Of a DNA stretch of 64,000 bases, positions 60,361 through 64,000 are shown piece after piece; position 1 is the stretch's first letter, and each line of letters opens with the position of its first letter. Made by a program: the position numbers and the translations under genes. The notes under the pieces are model-generated. The model saw only the letters and a list, made by a program, of their open reading frames with translations, was not told where the DNA came from and made no database searches. Source of the DNA: CAYWXK01 sp964462515 (GTDB lineage Bacteria > Planctomycetota > Phycisphaerae > Sedimentisphaerales > Anaerobacaceae). The DNA is taken from positions 30,602 through 94,601 of the forward strand of contig CAYWXK010000011.1 of assembly GCA_964462515.1 (NCBI GenBank), given 5' to 3'.

Positions 60361-61569
60361 ATGAAGAATTACAAGTATGTATCTCGGGATTCGACCGGCG
60401 AGCGAAAAGAAGGCCTTACCAAAGCAGCTACGGCAAACGATGTGTTGACCTGGCTTCGCGAGAACGGCCTTACCCCTATCGCGATCGGCGAAATAATTCC
60501 AACTGTTGCGGGGGGCAGACACGCACACCATCGAAAACGCATCAGAAGTGCAGATTTAGCGGCTTTTTGCTGGCAGTTGACTACGATGCTTGAGGGCGGA
60601 ATCCCTATTACCGTGTCGCTCGATACAATTGCCGATGATATAGAAAACACACGTCTTCATTATGTCCTCGCGCAGGTTTCGGAGAAAATCAAGAAGGGCC
60701 AGCCCTTTTCAGAATGCCTTGCCGAATTCCCCAATGTTTTCAACCAGCTCAGTCGCGCAATAATTCTGGCGGGCGAGACCGGCGGCAATCTGGCAGATGC
60801 CACAAAAAAATTAGCATTTTATTTTGACGGTCGCGATAAGCTGGCCAAGAAGGTCAAGGCGGCGATGGCGTATCCTATCTTTGTGTTCTCGTTTGTTGTG
60901 CTGATATTGGTGGTGATAATGGCGTTCATCATACCGAGGTTCAAAACGATATTTGACCAGCTCGGCGGCAAACTCCCTGCATTTACGCGCGGCTTTATGG
61001 GCGTTTATAATGCTATTGTGCATAATTTAGTCTTTATTGCCGGCGGGCTCTTTCTATTGGTTGTGGCTTTATTTCTTATCTCCAGGACAAAAAAAGGCCA
61101 TTACGTGTTTAGCAGAATCGTACTTAGGTTGCCTTTATTTGGTAAACTCCTTTCCCAGGCTTTTGTGGCGACATTCTGCAAGACAACGGCGACCCTCCTT
61201 GCAGCAGGTGTTTCCATCTTAGAGGTGCTGGATATCCTTTACGGGATGAGCGCTAACGACATCATAAAGATGTCCATAGCACAGGCGCGGGAGCATATTG
61301 AGGGCGGCTCAAACATCTCTTTAAGTATGGCGGCAGCAGGCTTTTTCCCGAATATGCTTATCAAAATGGTTCAGGTAGGCGAGGAAAGCGGCTCGCTGCC
61401 TATAGTGCTTGAAAGAACAAGCGAACACTATGAGCGAAAGATTGACTCCACCATAACTACCATATTGACCCTTGTTGAGCCGGTTCTGATTGTAACGGTT
61501 GGAGGGATTGTCCTGACTGTCCTGCTTGCCCTGTATCTGCCTATATTTACGATGGGAGGGGCGAAATAG
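60361..61569 (+). CDS. gspF: Type II secretion/type IV pilus inner-membrane platform protein (GspF/PilC)
   Basis: 402 residues with a cytosolic N-terminus and two T2SSF domains each followed by membrane segments. Motifs: RIRSADLAAFCWQLTTMLEGGIPI, LSRAIILAGETGGNLADATKKLAFYF, and in the second half FVATFCKTTATLLAAGVSILEVLDI and KMVQVGEESGSLPIVLERTSEHYE. The terminal membrane helix LIVTVGGIVLTVLLALYLPIF is complete. It couples the ATPase to pseudopilus assembly. Confidence 0.94.
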   Translation: MKNYKYVSRDSTGERKEGLTKAATANDVLTWLRENGLTPIAIGEIIPTVAGGRHAHHRKRIRSADLAAFCWQLTTMLEGGIPITVSLDTIADDIENTRLHYVLAQVSEKIKKGQPFSECLAEFPNVFNQLSRAIILAGETGGNLADATKKLAFYFDGRDKLAKKVKAAMAYPIFVFSFVVLILVVIMAFIIPRFKTIFDQLGGKLPAFTRGFMGVYNAIVHNLVFIAGGLFLLVVALFLISRTKKGHYVFSRIVLRLPLFGKLLSQAFVATFCKTTATLLAAGVSILEVLDILYGMSANDIIKMSIAQAREHIEGGSNISLSMAAAGFFPNMLIKMVQVGEESGSLPIVLERTSEHYERKIDSTITTILTLVEPVLIVTVGGIVLTVLLALYLPIFTMGGAK

Positions 61570-61574
61570 CCTGG

Positions 61575-61644
61575 TTTGCCACAAAGGCACAAAGAAAAAT
61601 ATAATCATAGATGAGTTTTAGTGCCTTGGTGTCTTGGTGGCAAA
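61575..61644. repeat. GCCACAAAGGCAC / GTGCCTTGGTGGC-type inverted repeat
   Basis: TTTGCCAC-AAAGGCAC (left) pairs with GTGCCTTGGTGTCTTGGTGGCAAA (right), imperfectly. It sits a few bases beyond the gspF stop and may be a hairpin on the transcript. Confidence 0.5.
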
Positions 61645-61677
61645 GAGTAAAAAAAGCATAAAATTGCCAAAAAGTCC

Positions 61678-61705
61678 TTGACAAATATGGCCGATTGGGT
61701 AATAT
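61678..61705 (+). promoter_or_regulatory. Sigma-70-like promoter candidate for the major pseudopilin
   Basis: TTGACA at 61678-61683, TAATAT at 61700-61705, 16-base spacer, about 70 bases before the pseudopilin ATG. Two nearby TATAGTAA units could contribute. Own promoters are common for pseudopilins, which are needed in excess. Confidence 0.6.
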
Positions 61706-61773
61706 AGTAAGTATAGGTAAATATAGTAAATTGGGGGAAGGTAAATTAAATAACTTTTTTAGGAGAATGAGAA

Positions 61774-62199
61774 ATGAGAAGTAAAAAAGGTTTCACATTG
61801 ATTGAGCTGATGGTTGTGATTTTAATCATCGGCATTCTGGCCGCGGTTGCCGTGCCCCTTATGAGAGGCCGTATTAACCGTGCGAAGTGGTCGGAGGCCA
61901 ATGCCGGCTGCGGCACAGTCTGGACATCGTTACGTGCCTACATTGCAGAAAAAGGGCCGGACTTCGATTACAGCGGCATTAATGGCCAAGTCATTGGCCA
62001 GGTTGGCCTGGAATTGGGGTTCAACCCCACGGACCTTGAGGGCACATATTTCGCCCCGGGCGACTATAGCATCGGCAGTGTTGTGGGTGAGCCGCCAGCT
62101 TGTGTTATTACGGTTACGCCGAGCAAAGGGAATGCACCGCCCGGCAGCGGGGTATTCACTACGGGTGATGCCGAGCCTTTTGCAGTAACTGGCATATAA
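61774..62199 (+). CDS. gspG: Major pseudopilin/prepilin (GspG/PilA-like)
   Basis: 141 residues. Prepilin leader MRSKKG-FTLIELMVVILIIGILAAVAVPLM: the peptidase cuts after the Gly, leaving an N-methylatable Phe and Glu5. The C-terminal domain is small and lacks Cys pairs (CGTVWTSLRAYIAEKG). AGGAG is well placed before the ATG. It is preceded by its own promoter candidate and follows gspE-gspF. Choice of GspG over a type IV pilin is by position and size. Confidence 0.82.
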   Translation: MRSKKGFTLIELMVVILIIGILAAVAVPLMRGRINRAKWSEANAGCGTVWTSLRAYIAEKGPDFDYSGINGQVIGQVGLELGFNPTDLEGTYFAPGDYSIGSVVGEPPACVITVTPSKGNAPPGSGVFTTGDAEPFAVTGI

Positions 62200-62727
62200 G
62201 CCAGACTTGAGTTTGCTCGTTTAAGTCTGACAAGACGGCCTATCTCGATGCTCGATACTCGTAGGGAGAGAGGGGTAGGCAGATATGGTAATTAAAAAGT
62301 GCAAGTCCGCCATACGAAGTGGCGGATAAAGTTGCGGCGGCAGTTACGTTAAGAGGAAATTGGTGGGCTGACCTCGACAAGCTCGGTCGAGCGAAGTCCG
62401 CCCTACGGACTTCACGGGACCGCCGCCGCAATCGCGCCGTTACCTTGCCCGGAATTGGCCTGAAGGAGCAGTGAGCACACCACAGACTTTAGTCCTGCAG
62501 AGTAATTGAAATAAAGGGGGCATAAGCAGCATAAATTTGTGCGTGTGTATTAGGATTTTCGGCTTAATGTGTCTGCTGCCGAACTATGGTGGACGGCATT
62601 GAGATTGCCACGGCCTGCAGTGCAGGCCTCGCAATGACAGAGAAATCAGGTTTGTGTCATTGCGAGGAGCGCAGCGACGAAGCAATCTCTACTTTGGCAG
62701 CAAGCCCTTAATGGGAGAAGGTAAGAT
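62200..62727. other. Repeat-filled intergenic region
   Basis: No gene. It holds a family B-type palindrome (about 62306-62328, arms GTCCGCC/GGCGGAT), a CAAGCTCGGTCGAGCGAAGTCC unit (about 62380) and a 89-base inverted repeat at 62601-62689. Confidence 0.5.
62601..62689. repeat. MITE-like 89-base inverted repeat
   Basis: GAGATTGCC...GCCTCGCAATGACA on the left is complementary to TGTCATTGCGAGG...AGCAATCTC on the right around a 14-base centre. The ATTGCGAGGAGCGCAGCGACGAAG core is a pattern seen as a dispersed repeat in many environmental genomes. It sits in the leader of the next pseudopilin. Confidence 0.7.
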
Positions 62728-63261
62728 ATGAATTTCAGGACAGGCAAATTTGCAGCGGGTGTTTCGCTGATTGATGCGATGGCGGCGATGCTTCTATTGT
62801 CAGTGGTGGCTGTTGGTGCGATGGGTTATCAATATTATGCTGCCATTCACGCAAAGATTGCCCGAGCTCAAATTGTTGCCACACGGACGGCCCAATTATT
62901 GCTGGAGGACTGGAAGAGCACCGGCGGTTCGCCCAACTATGACCCATCTGAGTTAAAGCTGGGCTTTAAGGGACCCTTGCAGGTGCCTGCTCACTGGAGC
63001 GAGGGTATTCCTGGAGGGTTAGGTCAGCCCCTGAATAGTTGTGTTTATTCTATTGAAGTCGATGACCTGCCGATGTTTGTTATGCTCAATTGGCTGGATG
63101 TCGCTGAGGACCCGGATGCGGAGATAAAACTGCGCCAGATTTCCGTTACAGTGAGGTTTGTGTCTTCAGAGGAAATGACAGGCGGTGTGGAAAGTCGCCT
63201 GGCGAATCTTGAGCCTATTATTCTTACTACTTACGTCAGGTCTGATGCATCAGGAGGATAA
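62728..63261 (+). CDS. Pseudopilin, GspI/PilV-like
   Basis: 177 residues. N-terminus MNFRTGKFAAGVSLIDAMAAMLLLSVVAVGAMGYQYYAAI is a prepilin-like leader (Gly-Val-Ser-Leu-Ile) with Asp where most have Glu5, then a hydrophobic helix. The C-terminal region is acidic and includes WLDVAEDPDAEIKLRQISVTVRF. GGGAGAAGG precedes the ATG. Position after gspG fits a minor pseudopilin (GspI or PilV type); the Asp for Glu5 change is unusual. Confidence 0.72.
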   Translation: MNFRTGKFAAGVSLIDAMAAMLLLSVVAVGAMGYQYYAAIHAKIARAQIVATRTAQLLLEDWKSTGGSPNYDPSELKLGFKGPLQVPAHWSEGIPGGLGQPLNSCVYSIEVDDLPMFVMLNWLDVAEDPDAEIKLRQISVTVRFVSSEEMTGGVESRLANLEPIILTTYVRSDASGG

Positions 63262-63407
63262 GTAAGAAATTCTAAACTCTAAATTCTAAATCCTAAACAA
63301 TATCGAAATTCAAATGACGAAATGACCAAAACAATCTGAATTTTGGATTTAGTATTTCGGATTTGTTTAGAAATTAGGATTTAGGATTTATATTGGGAAA
63401 GATTGTT

Positions 63408-64000
63408 ATGGCCAAACGCAGGATTTTACTCAGGCGAGGGGTTACCCTGATTGAGACAATTATTGGCTCAATCGTTTCTGTAATAGTTATATTAAGCGTC
63501 GGGGTGCTGGTTGTCGGCGGCAACCGTGCCTGGCAAAGCACCTATAATTCTGCAAACAAAAAGATAAAGCTGGATGCCGATGCGATTACGATAGCATTCG
63601 GCAGTATGGGGAGGAGGGCCAATCGCCGCAATTACTTTATTTATGAACTTAACGGCGGCGTTTTTACGCCGGCTCTTCCGCAAACGGCAAATGAAGTAGT
63701 CGTTTCGGGAGATGCCGTGGAGTTTCGCTATTGGGATGTCGAGCTGGACAAGACCGACAGCCAGGGACTGATTGACGTTGGAAAGCTGGCGACTGCTTAC
63801 GCCCTTTTTTATCTTGATGGAGATGAGCTGAAGGTTGACTACGGTCCATATCTGCCCGGGGCGGTGCCTACCGGCGGCGGAGCAAGAAATACATCCGGCG
63901 TAAGAACAGTCGTTCTTGCAGAAAATGTATCAACCGACCCGGATCCCGACGCCGCCGGTCCATTCAGTCATACGACTATAAGCAAAGAAGGGCAGGCCTC
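63408..64000 (+). CDS. Minor pseudopilin, GspJ/PilW-like (runs off the right edge)
   Basis: Starts with the ATG at 63408, after GGGAAAGA, and is open to base 64000, so about 197 residues are visible. Leader RRGVTLIETIIGSIVSVIVILSVGVLVVGG is a prepilin N-terminus with the usual Glu5. The C-terminal domain has RAWQSTYNSANKKIKLDADAI and DVGKLATAYALFYLDGDELK. PilW/GspJ-like by size and order. The sequence upstream (63290-63380) is full of AAATTCTAAATCCTAAAC-type units. Confidence 0.75.
   Translation, partial: MAKRRILLRRGVTLIETIIGSIVSVIVILSVGVLVVGGNRAWQSTYNSANKKIKLDADAITIAFGSMGRRANRRNYFIYELNGGVFTPALPQTANEVVVSGDAVEFRYWDVELDKTDSQGLIDVGKLATAYALFYLDGDELKVDYGPYLPGAVPTGGGARNTSGVRTVVLAENVSTDPDPDAAGPFSHTTISKEGQA

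Overview
The window looks like a chromosomal segment of an uncultured planctomycete, most likely class Phycisphaerae. The evidence is a DUF1549/DUF1553 + DUF1501 + PPC-domain gene set, secreted PQQ-repeat and dockerin-tailed proteins, prepilin-like proteins with an H-x9-DG tail motif, a S16 protein with a long Ala/Lys/Glu/Pro tail, and a large secreted-carbohydrase inventory. The genetic code appears standard: rpoD, the FGGY kinase and the tandem esterase all end in TAG.

Layout. Bases 1-267 carry the start of an MtaB-type tRNA methylthiotransferase (minus). Bases 521-9415 (plus) hold a Tat-exported deacetylase-like protein, then DUF1549/1553, a double esterase, DUF1501 (broken by an in-frame TAG) and a PPC-domain protein. 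Bases 9486-27448 (minus) form a sugar-acid/pectin utilisation locus: GH97, a PQQ/EF-hand protein, a PL11 rhamnogalacturonan lyase, a complete Rbs-type ABC importer (binding lipoprotein, two permeases, double ATPase), then SIS isomerase, zinc dehydrogenase, L-fucose-isomerase-like protein, FGGY kinase and a secreted PHP phosphodiesterase. A plausible flow is depolymerisation outside the cytoplasm, import by the ABC transporter, then isomerisation, oxidation and phosphorylation.

Bases 27682-29221 are a decayed tRNA-Phe-integrated island bounded by a 53-bp direct repeat and carrying a HigBA-like toxin-antitoxin pair. After a secreted ADP-ribosylglycohydrolase come rpoD and dnaG (minus), a GH28 enzyme, and the housekeeping run ffh - M-domain-like protein - rpsP - trmD - methyltransferase/ATP-grasp fusion - rplS - yraN - tatD. 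Bases 44246-45986 hold a membrane protein and an MGDG-synthase-like glycosyltransferase. Bases 48100-50600 look like an accessory patch: a truncated Gp37/Gp68 gene and a cysteine-peptidase-like gene split by a second in-frame TAG. Then come a dockerin-tailed phosphoesterase, an ECF sigma/anti-sigma pair, RRM and cold-shock proteins, two membrane proteins, tRNA-Leu, and a type II secretion/type IV pilus-like operon (ATPase, inner-membrane platform, three pseudopilins) running off the right end.

The most unusual feature is the density of short palindromic repeats, in several unrelated families, and the fact that several copies sit in frame inside protein-coding genes (SIS isomerase, dnaG, a prepilin, DUF1549, probably tatD and the ADP-ribosylglycohydrolase), adding small peptide inserts without breaking the reading frame. 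A second standout is a stand-alone, degenerate SRP54 M-domain-like protein encoded directly after ffh.
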